Positions 8,349 to 18,206 of a stretch of 64,000 nt of DNA are shown here, one piece after another. This stretch comes from Nostoc piscinale CENA21. Lineage in GTDB: Bacteria; Cyanobacteriota; Cyanobacteriia; Cyanobacteriales; Nostocaceae. The DNA is taken from positions 124,001 through 188,000 of the forward strand of contig NZ_CP012036.1 in assembly GCF_001298445.1 (NCBI RefSeq), read 5' to 3'. The position numbers and the translations under genes were made by a program. The notes beneath the pieces are model-generated. The model searched no databases. It was given only the letters and a program-made list of their open reading frames with translations, and had not been told where the DNA came from. Within the stretch, counting starts at the first letter, position 1. Each line of letters begins with the position of its first letter.

Positions 8349-9353
8349 TTAAAGTGCAGACAAAGAGTAGACTTGACCATCAATTAACAGGCGAGTGATG
8401 CCTTTAGCTTGGAGGTGAGTCCGTGCCTTGTGTAGCATTCTACTATCAGGAACTTTAATCACGCGATCGCGTTTTGTTGAGAAACGTTTGGCTACGCGAT
8501 GGTTATCAAATATAGGCAGAGTGCGCTGCTGGGTTTCCAGAGTCGGAATTTGCCCCAAATCACCAAAGTCCTTGAGTGGTCTAGTAATTAACTCGGCGGA
8601 ACGGTCAATTACCAAATAACAAGTTCTCGGTAAATTAGCCGCCGACAATGGCAAAACTTGGACTGGTGCTTCACCTAACCTGCGTCTTGTAACTAACGGT
8701 CTTGGCTCGTCAAAGTCATCGTCATCCTCCTCATAATCATCATCATCTAAATCGTCATCATCTAAATCATCGTCTAAATCATCTAAATCTTCAGACTCAT
8801 CGAGTAGTTCTTCGCCCAGGATATCGGCAAAAGCAGCAACTTTGGGGCGTTCCTCATCCATTATTGGGCTAGGAATGCTGGCAATTTCCGGTGGTTGTTC
8901 TGGCGGAATTTCGGCTTTTTTCACCAATTTTGGCTTTGGCTTTTCTGTAGTTGCTGAGGAACGCCGCCGCACTCTTCTACTACCAGAATTTGCTTCCTCA
9001 TCATCCTCTGGTTCTGATGCTGCTTCGATGACTGGCTCCTGTGATTTGAGCTTAGGCAACTCTATAGGCTTGCTTTCACTCTGAGGAGGTTCGATTTCTG
9101 GCTCTTTTGGTACCAGCAAAGGCAACTGCTCATAATTTACCTGCGCCCTACCTTCAGGAGTCCGAGCCGCGCGTTTCAAAGAAACTAAGTATTCGTACTC
9201 ATCCTCTGGTAAGGTGCTTTTGAGCAGACGGCTGATGGTTGAGTTGCTCACGTCATAACGTTCTGCTAAAGTCGAGGTCGTTTCAGCAGTTTCTCGATAT
9301 AACTTAAGAATTTCTTGTTTATCTGATTCTGTTAGTTTTCTCACGGTAGACAC
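8349..9353 (-). CDS. HTH protein with long acidic linker, cyanobacterial
   Basis: Residues about 8-50 form a helix-turn-helix of transposase/resolvase type (EILKLYRE ... LAERYDVSNSTISRLLK). The middle is a disordered, charged linker ending in an extreme acidic tract of repeated DDLDD/DDDDL units (about 190-215). The last 100 residues are an ordered domain (CYLVIDRSAELITRPLKDFGDLGQIP ... RLLIDGQVYSLSAL). The HTH suggests DNA binding, but the catalytic DDE domain of a transposase is absent, so it is more likely a regulator or nucleoid protein (inference). The start is non-ATG: GTG at 9353, or TTG at 9356, within 3-6 bases of the stop of the upstream membrane-protein gene. The two are therefore translationally coupled. 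Confidence 0.65.
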   Translation of the reverse strand: MSTVRKLTESDKQEILKLYRETAETTSTLAERYDVSNSTISRLLKSTLPEDEYEYLVSLKRAARTPEGRAQVNYEQLPLLVPKEPEIEPPQSESKPIELPKLKSQEPVIEAASEPEDDEEANSGSRRVRRRSSATTEKPKPKLVKKAEIPPEQPPEIASIPSPIMDEERPKVAAFADILGEELLDESEDLDDLDDDLDDDDLDDDDYEEDDDDFDEPRPLVTRRRLGEAPVQVLPLSAANLPRTCYLVIDRSAELITRPLKDFGDLGQIPTLETQQRTLPIFDNHRVAKRFSTKRDRVIKVPDSRMLHKARTHLQAKGITRLLIDGQVYSLSAL

Positions 9354-9358
9354 CAAAT

Positions 9359-10210
9359 CTAAGCTCGTTTACGTCCACGCTCCCGGCGAGTCCGGCTCAA
9401 TGATGCGTCATGTTCTAGGACTGCGCCCATACCAAATAACACTCCACTAAATACCCAAAACACTTCTAATATGTCTCCACTTTGATAATTAGGCCCTTGA
9501 GCGAATTTAAACCACATATCTGCAATGTAAAGCGAAAACGCGGCCGCTGCAATCATTCGCCAAGATTGAGCTACTCGTCCACCCCAAAAAGCTAAGAGTA
9601 AGGTTGTCGCAATAATCAGCAACAATACATCACTCACGATGTAAAACCAGTTCAAAATTGCGGCTAGTAGTTCTGTTGGTGTTGTTTGTTGCATTGAAAT
9701 CCACCATGCCACCAAACTGCCAAAGATTCCTATGGCTGCGACAATCAGCCATTGCCATTTTTCGAGATTAATGCGTCTTGATGCCACAGCTAAGATCATG
9801 CCTACGCCCAGGGAAATATAAGTCAATACAAAAAATACATCGCCAATGGATACATCCGGTTCTTCTTTTAAAATTATTTCTGTATAGCCAAAAAATATCC
9901 CTCCCAGGAAATAAGAAAGCATACCAATGGCAATTGCCAACCACACATTTCGACTACTGACGATTTGGGGGCTACGCCAATTCCTTAAGCATAAAATACC
10001 AGCACCCAAGTAAGCTAACGCTTCAAAAATATTTGTGCCAATTACATACCATTCGGTACGACTTTCTACGCCGTTGGCTCCTGGAATTTTAGCACTAAAT
10101 AGCAAAAAATATAATAGTGCCGCTACCCCCCAGGCAATTCCGGCCAAGAGAATATTACGATTACTGAATATAGATTTGGAACGCAGAGAATTGTTGTAAG
10201 AGCTACTCAT
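9359..10210 (-). CDS. 8-TM integral membrane protein of unknown function
   Basis: A 283-aa protein with about eight hydrophobic segments: near 21-39, 57-76, 88-110, 122-145, 153-170, 178-206, 218-235 and 250-265. Loops are short and the cytoplasmic tail is strongly basic (SRTRRERGRKRA). The layout resembles the membrane-sensor halves attached to some cyanobacterial diguanylate cyclases and kinases, but no output domain is present. The HTH/acidic protein gene begins at its stop codon, so the two probably form one operon, and a membrane sensor-DNA binding pair is a reasonable guess (inference). I do not recognise a named family. Confidence 0.6.
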   Translation of the reverse strand: MSSSYNNSLRSKSIFSNRNILLAGIAWGVAALLYFLLFSAKIPGANGVESRTEWYVIGTNIFEALAYLGAGILCLRNWRSPQIVSSRNVWLAIAIGMLSYFLGGIFFGYTEIILKEEPDVSIGDVFFVLTYISLGVGMILAVASRRINLEKWQWLIVAAIGIFGSLVAWWISMQQTTPTELLAAILNWFYIVSDVLLLIIATTLLLAFWGGRVAQSWRMIAAAAFSLYIADMWFKFAQGPNYQSGDILEVFWVFSGVLFGMGAVLEHDASLSRTRRERGRKRA

Positions 10211-10242
10211 AGGGATTGACTATGTATATGCACGCTGGAAAT

Positions 10243-10272
10243 GTGAAGTTTGAAGTCTGAAGTCTGAAGGAT
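10243..10272. repeat. tandem 7-mer repeats (TGAAGTC-like)
   Basis: Consecutive units GAAGTTT, GAAGTCT, GAAGTCT, GAAGGAT in the 185-base gap upstream of the 8-TM gene. Confidence 0.6.
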
Positions 10273-10395
10273 AAAGTGAGAATTTATTGGTATGTGCCTT
10301 GGTCGCCATTGGAGCGAAAAAGCTGATTTTTGCAAAAATCCAGGATATAAGTAAGTTTTTTAGACTTCATACTTCATAATTCATGCTTTTGCTGG

Positions 10396-11055
10396 CTATT
10401 GCCAGAGTTTATTGAGTGAAGATTGGTTGAGCCAGGAGATAAATAGCGATCGCTCGCCTTCTGCCATATCCTGTAACCTATCGGCTACTTTGTTGGCAAA
10501 GTTGGCATTACCAAAATAAGTTTTCCCTAGCTTGTGCAGTTCCTGTAAAAACGTAGTTACATGGTTTTCTTGCCAAGCTGGAAGTTTGGTGTCTTCTAAG
10601 GGATCTATGGTCACTAAATGCTTAACAGATTCGGGGGAAGAAGCTTCGGGAAATTTCTGCTGTCGAAAAACTTCCCCCATATCTTTTTCAAATAATGTTA
10701 ATTGACGAGCGCCTAAGAACTCTTCAATATCCAGATGTACCGCTTGCAGTAGCAAGATACTGGCTTGAATGAGTATGTCTGTCTTGCCATGACCACCAGT
10801 ATCACCATCTAGCTGTTCTAAGCGGATTTTACCCCAGATGCTAAAACGATCTGGCTCTTCTAGCAAGACACAAGCTTTACCGCGATTATCTGTCAAATCT
10901 CTCCACAAGGCGCGAGCTTCTTCTTCTTGATTAGCTTTAAATAAACTAATCAACCGAAAGGTTTGCCCCTGATAATGGAGGATCGGCACTTGCTGATCCC
11001 TTTTTGGGTGCTGAATGCTTGATATTTCAACATCCTGCCGTTTGAGAATAAACAT
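10396..11055 (-). CDS. conserved hypothetical soluble protein
   Basis: A 219-aa soluble protein with no signal peptide or membrane segment. It starts MFILKRQDVE, followed by an alpha/beta region with a charged helix (EEEARALWRDL) and a strand-rich part (CVLLEEPDRFSIWGKIR). The C-terminal half is helical and ends WLNQSSLNKLWQ. It reads like a conserved cyanobacterial protein of unknown function; I cannot name a domain. The start ATG at 11055 has a GAGGAG sequence 14-15 bases upstream, rather far. It is monocistronic, with tRNA-Arg divergent beyond 11391. Confidence 0.55.
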   Translation of the reverse strand: MFILKRQDVEISSIQHPKRDQQVPILHYQGQTFRLISLFKANQEEEARALWRDLTDNRGKACVLLEEPDRFSIWGKIRLEQLDGDTGGHGKTDILIQASILLLQAVHLDIEEFLGARQLTLFEKDMGEVFRQQKFPEASSPESVKHLVTIDPLEDTKLPAWQENHVTTFLQELHKLGKTYFGNANFANKVADRLQDMAEGERSLFISWLNQSSLNKLWQ

Positions 11056-11346
11056 GGCACGCTAAAATCACTCCTCACAGGGGCTTTGTGGATATGCGAT
11101 CTATAATCTGATTTAGTAACATCGCCAAGAGTGCGATTACTTAGTACGTAATTATGGTCAGTGGCGCGATCGCTTTTTAGCCACCCTAGTGTAAGCTACC
11201 CAAAGGATATCTCCACTAAAATGCAAATAACTCGTCTTGACCACCCAATATAGCTAATCAATAACTGATTTGCTTTGTTCGACTAGCATCTTAGCCTTGC
11301 TATGGCAAATCTGCAATTTTTGATTGCTTCTTAGGGGCGATAACGA

Positions 11347-11352
11347 TATAAT
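11347..11352 (+). promoter_or_regulatory. -10 element of the tRNA-Arg promoter
   Basis: A perfect TATAAT 40 bases before the tRNA. The best -35 match (TTGATT near 11320) is about 21 bases upstream, longer than ideal, so only the -10 is called. Confidence 0.5.
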
Positions 11353-11391
11353 TATTATTGATGGCTCTAGTCACAGCCATGACTTTAGCTT

Positions 11392-11464
11392 GGGCGCGTA
11401 GCTCAGTGGATAGAGCAATTGCCTTCTAAGCAATCGGCCGCAGGTTCGAGCCCTGCCGCGCTCG
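11392..11464 (+). tRNA. trnR: tRNA-Arg (anticodon UCU)
   Basis: A 73-base cloverleaf. The acceptor arm GGGCGCG pairs with CGCGCTC (one G-T), the D-arm is GCTC/GAGC, and the anticodon stem ATTGC/GCAAT holds the loop CTTCTAA (anticodon TCT). The T-arm GCAGG/CCTGC carries the TTCGAGC loop, and the discriminator base is G. CCA is not encoded. It reads AGA codons. Confidence 0.95.
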
Positions 11465-12297
11465 TTGAAATTAAAATACCAATTCTAAGTTAAATCAGGA
11501 CTTATGCAACAAGATTGTTTGTTAAGCATGGGTGTGAAGGCTTAAGGGCTTTGCTGTTAGCATCAGTACAACGGTATCAGGGTTTTGAACACCTATATAC
11601 CCTGGTTACTGAGCGCAGTCGAAGTACACCCCTATACCCTTGATTTTTCATCTCACTGCGTAAGTTTTAAAAGTATATCTTTACAAAAATAAATTATATA
11701 TAAATCAAACTTAGTAAATACTATTAATAGTATCAATGTCATGAATTACTAATATTAATTAGTATCAAAATCGAGAAAATTCAAGGAAATTTTTTCAATA
11801 AATATGATTTTCATGATAAATACTTAATTTTAAATGTAATTGCTAAGTCTGCTTAACTCTAGCTTTGAATTAGTATCTTTTCACAAAAATATTTTATTTT
11901 TTCAAAAAAAAAATCAGTAATTATTCTCTGGTTTATTATAGAATAAGGGCAAACAAAAACTGTAGCGATCATCGCTGGCATTTTAGAAAGTGATCAATGC
12001 TTGCAGCCCCATCATTTCTACTGTTTTGATAGTAGTTTAGGGTTAACAGCATTACTAAAGCTTAGGTCAAAAGCTAGTCAACAAGTAGGCAAGTGAAATT
12101 CATCACTGTTTAGCCGTATACCTCAACGGAGTTGAGGAAAAATTGTTGCATCTTTATAGTCGTGATTCATTATGCTTGATTCAAGCTTGTGAATTTTAAT
12201 TCATTTTCACGGCATTCAACTATTTTGAAGTTGACTTTAAAGTTTACAAATGAAAATTTGTAGACTGTTCGCGCACATTTACCCGAAATTCAATATT
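11465..12297. repeat. long A/T-rich intergenic region with dispersed repeat
   Basis: More than 800 bases without a convincing gene. At 11500-11670 is a copy of a dispersed repeat (GGACTTATGCAAC ... GGTTTTGAACACCTATATACCC ... CATCTCACTGCGTAAG) related to those at 2805, 46094 and 61108. Hairpins include CCTCAAC-GGA-GTTGAGG (12121-12137, followed by AAAAATTG) and AGTTTACAAAT/ATTTGTAGACT (12241-12266). Small RNAs are possible but not supported by a clear promoter-terminator pair. Confidence 0.5.
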
Positions 12298-12399
12298 ATG
12301 AATGACTTTCAGTTTATCCTAACTATCTGCATCTTAGCGGTAGCCTATCTATCGAGTATTTACTTGTGGTTAGCATTTTATCAACACACAAATGAATAA
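12298..12399 (+). CDS. possible 33-aa single-span membrane micropeptide
   Basis: ATG at 12298 opens a 33-codon frame beginning MNDFQFIL, with one continuous hydrophobic helix of about 22 residues (ILTICILAVAYLSSIYLWLAF) and a short polar tail ending HTNE. This is the size and shape of the tiny photosynthetic or respiratory subunits of cyanobacteria (PetL, PsbM, NdhQ class), but it matches none I can recall. No clear Shine-Dalgarno is visible. A 11-bp inverted repeat lies downstream at 12432-12459. It could be a chance frame. Confidence 0.3.
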   Translation: MNDFQFILTICILAVAYLSSIYLWLAFYQHTNE

Positions 12400-12431
12400 T
12401 AAGATGAAAGCAACGGAAATTTTATTAATTA

Positions 12432-12459
12432 ACAAGGTCTAATTAATTTTAGGCCTTGT
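12432..12459. repeat. inverted repeat upstream of the first mscS gene
   Basis: ACAAGGTCTAA pairs with TTAGGCCTTGT (one G-T) around a short A/T loop. No T tract follows, so it may be a weak terminator of the micropeptide frame or an operator. Confidence 0.4.
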
Positions 12460-12539
12460 GCCACTAAAATAGTAAACTAGTTAATGGCTGTAGGTGTATG
12501 TTTTATGTCTAGTCAGCGTCAACTCTGAATGTGAGTTGA

Positions 12540-13659
12540 GTGAGCGGTAAATTAATTGATGGAAAAATGCTGGTTTTTTTGGCAGAAATCTTTACAGATA
12601 AAGAAGTAAAAATTGGATTATTAGGTTTGGTGTTGGGAGTAGGAATATTTTTTATTGGCTGGGCAATAATTTTATTTATAAAAAAAATATTACAAAATTG
12701 GAATTTTATACAGATTGATGATGTATATCAAAAATTATTAAAACCACATAAAAATTTGTTAATTACTGTATTTTCAATTGTTATTGTTGATCTGACTGTT
12801 TTAGTATTACCCAATAATTACTGGACAAATTCACTAGAAATTATTGTGAGTTTAAGTTTGGCGATCGCCAGTAGTTGGTTAGCCGCACAAATCTTCAAGA
12901 ATTTTTTTTGATTTTTATTTACTAAATGCAGCATTTAAGAGTGGACAAAAAGTTAGTAGTGAGTTATTGATTCTTTTAAGATGGGTAGCTAATCTCATTA
13001 TTATTGTAGTCGCAATTTTAGTTTACGCTCAAACCCATCAAATTAATATATTAGGGTTATTAGCAAGTTTAGGTATTGGTGGTTTAGCAGTAGCTTTTGC
13101 AGCTCAAAAAACTTTAGAACAAATTCTTGGTGGTATTGTTCTTTATCTTGACCGTCCATTTGTAATTGATGATTACATCGGATTACCCGATGGGACTTTT
13201 GGCAGAGTGGAATCTATAGGATTGAGATCCACACGTATTAGAACTTCTGGGAAAGGAACTGTGATGATAGTTCCTAATAGTGCTTTAACTCAATTAAATA
13301 TTGAGAACTTTACTGGTGCTAAGAAAGTTATGTCTATACTTTATTTGACATTCTACCGCGCAATTAGTAGTGAAGAACGTGCCTTAATTCGTCAGGTAAT
13401 TCTTGATAGTACTAATGACATTTTTGGTATTGATTCAAGAAATACCGAAGTAACTTTTAAAACTATTAATGGAGATATAGAAAAAACACAAGCTCAAGTT
13501 GCCTTCTTTATTTTGGGTTCTGGTGATGTTTCAATGGAATTGCGCCGTCAGCTTTTAGATTTAGCAACTCAAACTATGACTCAGTGCTTAAAAGAATATG
13601 GTATTGCGTTTGATATAGAAGAACCAACAATCTATGTGGACTCACCGATTACAATTTAG
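12540..13659 (+). CDS. MscS-family mechanosensitive channel 1 (frameshifted as sequenced)
   Basis: The restored protein is about 372 aa: N-terminal membrane helices, then the pore-lining MscS helix with the Gly/Ala pattern (GLLASLGIGGLAVAFAAQKTLEQILGG) and the beta domain (GRVESIGLRSTRIRT ... IVPNS). MscS channels open under membrane tension and release solutes during hypo-osmotic shock. The frame is broken by one extra T in the T8 run at 12902-12909; removing it joins QIFKNFF to DFYLLNAAFKS and to the rest. The GTG at 12540 opens the frame; an ATG at 12567 is an alternative start. It is followed after 5 bases by a paralogue, so the two are probably cotranscribed. Two channels may form different gating ranges or a heteromer (inference). 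Confidence 0.85.
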
Positions 13660-13664
13660 AAATA

Positions 13665-14797
13665 ATGACAAATATTTCACAATTCGTTCTGAACTTTTTT
13701 CAGCGTGAAACTACCATCTTAGCTTTATCTCGATTTGGTGTGTTTCTTTGTTTCATTTTTCTGTCTTTATTAGCAGGGAGATATACGCCAACATTTGTCA
13801 GAATTATTACGCAGAGATTTGCACCCCAACAAGTAACTAGTATTTATAATAATCTCGTCGAGCCTTTAAGAAGCTTATTTAAAATTACTGGAACTTTAAT
13901 TTTAATTTCATTATCTTTAGCATGGATTGAAGATTATCAATCTATTTATAATTTTTTATCTCCAATTGTAGATTTAGCTGTAATTATTAGTCTTGCTTGG
14001 TTATCTTCTCGCCTATTTCGACAATTTATTCGTTTTTATGGTATTGAAATAGTTAGAAAATTTGGTCGAGAAGTAGATGAATTACTTTTGGTATTTGAAA
14101 CTTTAGCCAATGTCATTATTGGATTTATTGCGGTTTTAGCTTTTGCCCAAAGTCAACAATTTAATTTAGTAGGCTTACTTACTGGCTTAGGAATTGGAGG
14201 TTTAGCAGTAGCTTTTGCAGCCCAAAAAACATTAGAACAGTTGCTAGGAACGATTGTATTATACTTAGATAGACCCTTTGTGCCTGGAGAATATATTCGT
14301 TTACAAAAATCTAATCAAATTCCCGAAGGTTTGTTTGGTAGAGTAGAGTCAATTGGTATTAGATCAACTAAAATTCGGACTGCGGCTAAAAGTACCTTAT
14401 TTATTATTCCTAATTCCATTTTGGCAAACTTAGAAATTGAAAATATTACTCGTGGTAAAAAAAGTGATGGTGCTACTGTACCTGGATTTTTTACATATCC
14501 TACAAGAGCGAGAACAAGCTTTAGTACAGCAGATAATTGTTGAAAGTACTAACTCTCTGTTTGGTATTGATCCAGGTAGTACTAGTATTACTTTTTTAAA
14601 TCATCAGAATGAGCAGCAGTTAACTCGCACAAGAGTAACATTTTTTTATTTTAGGTTCTAGTGAAAATTCTCTACAATTACGAAAACGTTTGTTGGAATT
14701 GGCAAACGAAAAAATCTCGAAAAAGCTAGTTAATCATGGCATTGAATTTAAGTTGCAAGAACCGACAATTTATGTGGAATCACCTGTGACTATTTAA
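13665..14797 (+). CDS. MscS-family mechanosensitive channel 2 (two frameshifts as sequenced)
   Basis: A paralogue of the preceding gene; restored length is about 376 aa. The pore helix GLLTGLGIGGLAVAFAAQKTLEQ and the FGRVESIGIRSTKIRT beta domain are almost the same as in channel 1, and both end in EPTIYV-[D/E]-SP-[I/V]-TI, showing a tandem duplication. Two extra bases break it: one in the A7 run at 14457-14463 (after ITRGKK) and one in the T7 run at 14641-14647 (within VTFFILGSS). Deleting both restores alignment to channel 1 through to the TAA at 14795-14797. The N-terminus carries about four hydrophobic segments. The two breaks within 190 bases are more likely sequence errors than two independent mutations. 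Confidence 0.83.
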
Positions 14798-14975
14798 TTA
14801 AAAAACAGATGAGTAATCTGTATTGTTTTGTAATTAATGCAACTCAGGACTTTCAATTATAATTTAATCTACAATTCCAATGGTTATTGCCAATTAATTT
14901 ATATATAAGTGGATTTACCGAGGTTTTACGAATTTAATCATTATTAATATATATGTAATATTCAGGGTATTAAAA

Positions 14976-17442
14976 ATGACTAGCCTGCCGATTCAATGTG
15001 CAAATTTAAAAGAGCAAGTTGAATTAATTTTACAGCTTTTCCAGCAAGAACCTGCTTTACGTTCTCAGGATATCACACCTGTACAAACTTCTTTAGGCAA
15101 GGCTATTTCTCCGAAGTTTGAAATTGTGTTTGCGGGTGCGTTTAGTGCAGGTAAATCTATGCTGATTAATGCACTACTGGAGAGAGAATTACTGTATAGT
15201 GCAGAAGGTCACGCCACAGGCACAGAATGTAAAATTGAATATGCGGAACTAGATAAAGAAAGAGTCATATTAACTTTTTTAAGTGAAGCAGAAATTAGAG
15301 AACAAGCCAGTTATTTATGTCAGCAACTAGGATTTACAACAGCAGTAAATATCAATCAAGCTGAAGTGATTAATTTGCTTAATCAAGGCTGTGAATTAAT
15401 TCTACAACAGGAAGGCGGGGAAAGTCGTTCGGAACGTGCGAAACAAGCCAAAGCATTAACTTTATTATTAGCAGGTTATGAAGCAAACCGTGAGCATATT
15501 AATACAGTTAATAATGCTACATATTCAATGGAGACATTTAATTTTTCCAATTTAAAAGAAGCCGCAGGATATGCAAGACGCGGAAGTAATAGTGCTGTTT
15601 TAAAGCGAATTGAATATTATTGCAATCATCCTCTGTTGGAAGATGGTAACGTTATTATTGATACACCAGGAATTGATGCACCTGTAGAGAAGGATGCACA
15701 GTTAACTTATGCTAAAATTCAACATCCCGATACTTCAGCAGTGGTGTGTGTGCTGAAACCAGCATCGGCTGGTGATATGACAAAAGAAGAAACTGCACTT
15801 TTAGAAAAAAATGCGGGAAAATGGCGGAATCCGCGATCGCGTCTTTTACGTCTTCAACCGCATCGACGAAACTTGGTACAATACCCAATTAAGGCAGCGA
15901 TTGGATGATTTAATTAGCAGTCAGTTTCGAGATACCAGCAGAGTTTACAAAACCAGTGGCTTACTTGGTTTTTATGGTAGTCAAATTAAGCAGACAGGTA
16001 TACAGAATAGGTTTGGTTTAGATTCTATCTTTGCGGAAAGTGTTCAAGGATTGAATGGAGAGGAAGAAACACCACAGTTTGTCTACGCATTTAATAACTA
16101 TTGTGTGACTTCTGGTAAGCTTTCTCATACTAATTTTCGGATTTCTCTGAATGGGTTTGAAACTCCCAATCAAAACTATTTACGGATTTTGTCTGAACAA
16201 GGTACGCCTTTAATTAATCAGCTAATACTAGATAGTGGTATTGAAGAATTCCGCGCAGCAATTACCCGCTATCTCACAGAAGAAAAGCGTCCGATGTTAT
16301 TTCAAAATCTGGCTGATGATTTAGAAGATATTTGTATTAAGCTGAAAAAAATTTATCAGTCAGTTTACCGAGATTTAGACAGTCAGCCAAGAGAAATTGA
16401 AGCGATGAAGTCGCAGGAATTGCAGCGACTCAATCAACAACTCCAGGAAATTGGGAAAGATTTCAATCAACATATCATCGCAGAAATCAACCAAGTCATT
16501 AATAATAGTTGTGATACCTTTGAAGCTGATTTCCGTCAATTACAATCACGGATGATTCGGCGTTTAGATGAATTGCTAGATACGTTTTCTGTGGCTGATG
16601 CTTATCGTCGTGCAACACTGAGTCATTTGCGGAATGCAACTGCACCATTACTAGCAATTTTAGTCGAAGCATTTTATTATTTATCCAATCAGTTGGAAGA
16701 TATTTTAGTCAATTCATCCGAACAAGTAGTAGCAAATTTCTTTCAACGCTTAATTGAGACAATTCGCAAAACTGAGTACTACCGTCAGTTATATCGTTTA
16801 TTGGGGAATGATGGTGGGATTGAACAAAATATCAAAGCCATCGAAAAACAGGTAACATTAGCTTTAGTAAGTGCAGCCAGTGTAGAATGCGATCGCTTCG
16901 TGCGAGAAAGTCCGAGATTTTATGATGAAGGCACTTTTTCCATCTATCAATTTCGTCAAACTTTGCAGCAAACCTCCCAAAGTTATGACTGTGAAAGTAT
17001 GATTGAAGCTGAACCAGCAATTAGGCAATTGTTAAAGTTAGATTTTGAACCAAAAGTTTCCTATACCATTCGCACATCTTTCCGCCAAACTATCAACCAA
17101 ATTCTAAAAACACAGTTGTTACCAATGGCGGAACAACAAGCCGATGATATTTTACAGCAATATCCCCAAGCGCGTGTTTATTTAGAACAGACTTTGCAAC
17201 AAGAAGCGGAAGAGAAAATCTTGCAGAATCGCCGCTTGCTAAGTACTGTGGAACAAAAAATGGAGAGTTATAACACAGCAGTATCTGGAATGAATAGTTG
17301 TTTACAGGCAATGCAATTATATGACTATTTATTGCCAGTAATTAATCTAAATGAGTTAGATGCTGTGGAAAAGATTGCTGCAAGTAATGGTGTGGTGATT
17401 TCTGATGGTTTGTTGGATGGTATGGTACAAATTCAAGATTGA
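14976..17442 (+). CDS. dynamin-like GTPase (frameshifted as sequenced)
   Basis: A large GTPase of about 821 aa once restored. G1 is GAFSAGKS (residues 54-61), a Thr in the ATGTE stretch is the probable G2, G3 is DTPG (about 229), and NRID (about 294) is the likely G4. Long helical regions follow, typical of dynamin stalk and bundle elements, and a hydrophobic stretch near 560 could be a membrane paddle. Size and layout suit the cyanobacterial dynamin-like protein group (of the SynDLP kind, from memory), which bind and remodel membranes, possibly thylakoids. One extra A in the A7 run at 15805-15811 shifts the frame; dropping it gives LLEKMRENGGIRDRVFYVFNRID. It lies behind two MscS genes, suggesting a membrane-stress island (inference). 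Confidence 0.85.
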
Positions 17443-17470
17443 TTGTTTCCTATTCTATCGGTAAATCAGA

Positions 17471-17503
17471 AGGTACCTGACTTATTTGATAAGTTAGGTA
17501 TCT
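17471..17503 (+). terminator. hairpin after the dynamin-like gene
   Basis: AGGTACCTGACTTA at 17471-17484 pairs with TAAGTTAGGTATCT at 17490-17503 (12 of 14 Watson-Crick, two G-T), 5-base loop. No T tract follows. Confidence 0.6.
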
Positions 17504-17545
17504 GCGACTATCGAAGTGATGATTAATTTTTAACTAGAGGTTGAT

Positions 17546-17923
17546 ATGGAAGATATATTCAAACCCATAGAATGTAATGATGATGACGTTGTAGAAATTG
17601 GAGATAACATTTATAAAATTAGCAGAATTAAGTCTGGAGTAGGTCAATCATCTAATCAGGGTTTATCATATTAGTTGCAACAATAACTAAGTAGTCGAAG
17701 AATTGAATTTCCATCATGTAATTTTTTCTCTAATGAAGGGATAGACTGCAAAATCCTAACATTAGGTTCTCAAAACTGGAAACATGGAAAAATAAAATTT
17801 AAACTCAGCGTTGAGTTTTATATTGAAGAGGATGTAGAAATAAATAACAGTAAAGATTTAGAAGTCACTGAAGTAGACTCATCACTGGATGAATTACGAC
17901 GTAGGCTTCAGGAGGAAAGTTGA
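17546..17923 (+). pseudogene. KGK-domain protein, disabled by two in-frame stops
   Basis: ATG at 17546 has a good Shine-Dalgarno (AGAGG, 5 bases before it). The frame starts MEDIFKPIECNDDDVVEIGDN and after 42 codons meets TAG (17672) and then TAA (17684). It continues in the same frame through EGIDCKILTLGSQNWKHGKIKFKLSVEFYIEEDVEI to DSSLDELRRRLQEES. Both parts fit the cyanobacterial KGK family (about 110-125 aa; named after its Lys-Gly-Lys motif, here HGK). The residues between the two stops do not look like the family. The function of KGK proteins is unknown. Unlike the other broken genes in this window, the damage is by stop codons, so this looks like true decay. Confidence 0.7.
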
Positions 17924-17979
17924 GGAATGAAAAAAATATATATAGCAATCCTATCTGAGTTGTGAAAAAGTATTCTTTT

Positions 17980-18145
17980 TAACGTAGACGCGAAGCGGCT
18001 TCCCGTTCGCCGTAAGGCGTTCCCGAAGGGTAGGGTACCTCAAAGGACGCATAGACGCGATAGCGGTGAAGCAGTGCGTTGGGCGGGTTCCCCGACTTGA
18101 AGCAACTGCTGAACCCGAAGGGCTTCCCGCAGGGTAGGACACAAA
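17980..18145. repeat. GC-rich dispersed repeat cluster
   Basis: A block unlike its A/T-rich surroundings, built of repeated fragments: GTAGACGCGAAGCGG, CTTCCCG, CCCGAAGGG, GGGTAGG, GTGCGTTGGGCGG. A related block is at 40433-40530 (GTGTGTTGGGCGGCTTTGCC, GTAGACGCAC). An open frame across it on the minus strand is only the repeat read through. Confidence 0.65.
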
Positions 18146-18188
18146 GAAGAAGAAAAAAGAGAAGAAAGAGAGTTTTATCAATGATTTA

Positions 18189-18206
18189 GGATTGCTATAG
18201 CAATCC
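18189..18206. repeat. perfect 18-base palindrome
   Basis: GGATTGCTATAGCAATCC. Halves also occur at 17942 (ATAGCAATCC) and as a near match at 18266 (AGGACTGCTATA), so the repeat cluster is framed by the same short sequence, like the ends of a small mobile element. Confidence 0.5.

Noticed and set aside
8349..9353. HTH/acidic protein as a transposase
   Set aside because: Only the HTH is shared; there is no DDE catalytic domain, no inverted ends, and it is coupled to a membrane gene.
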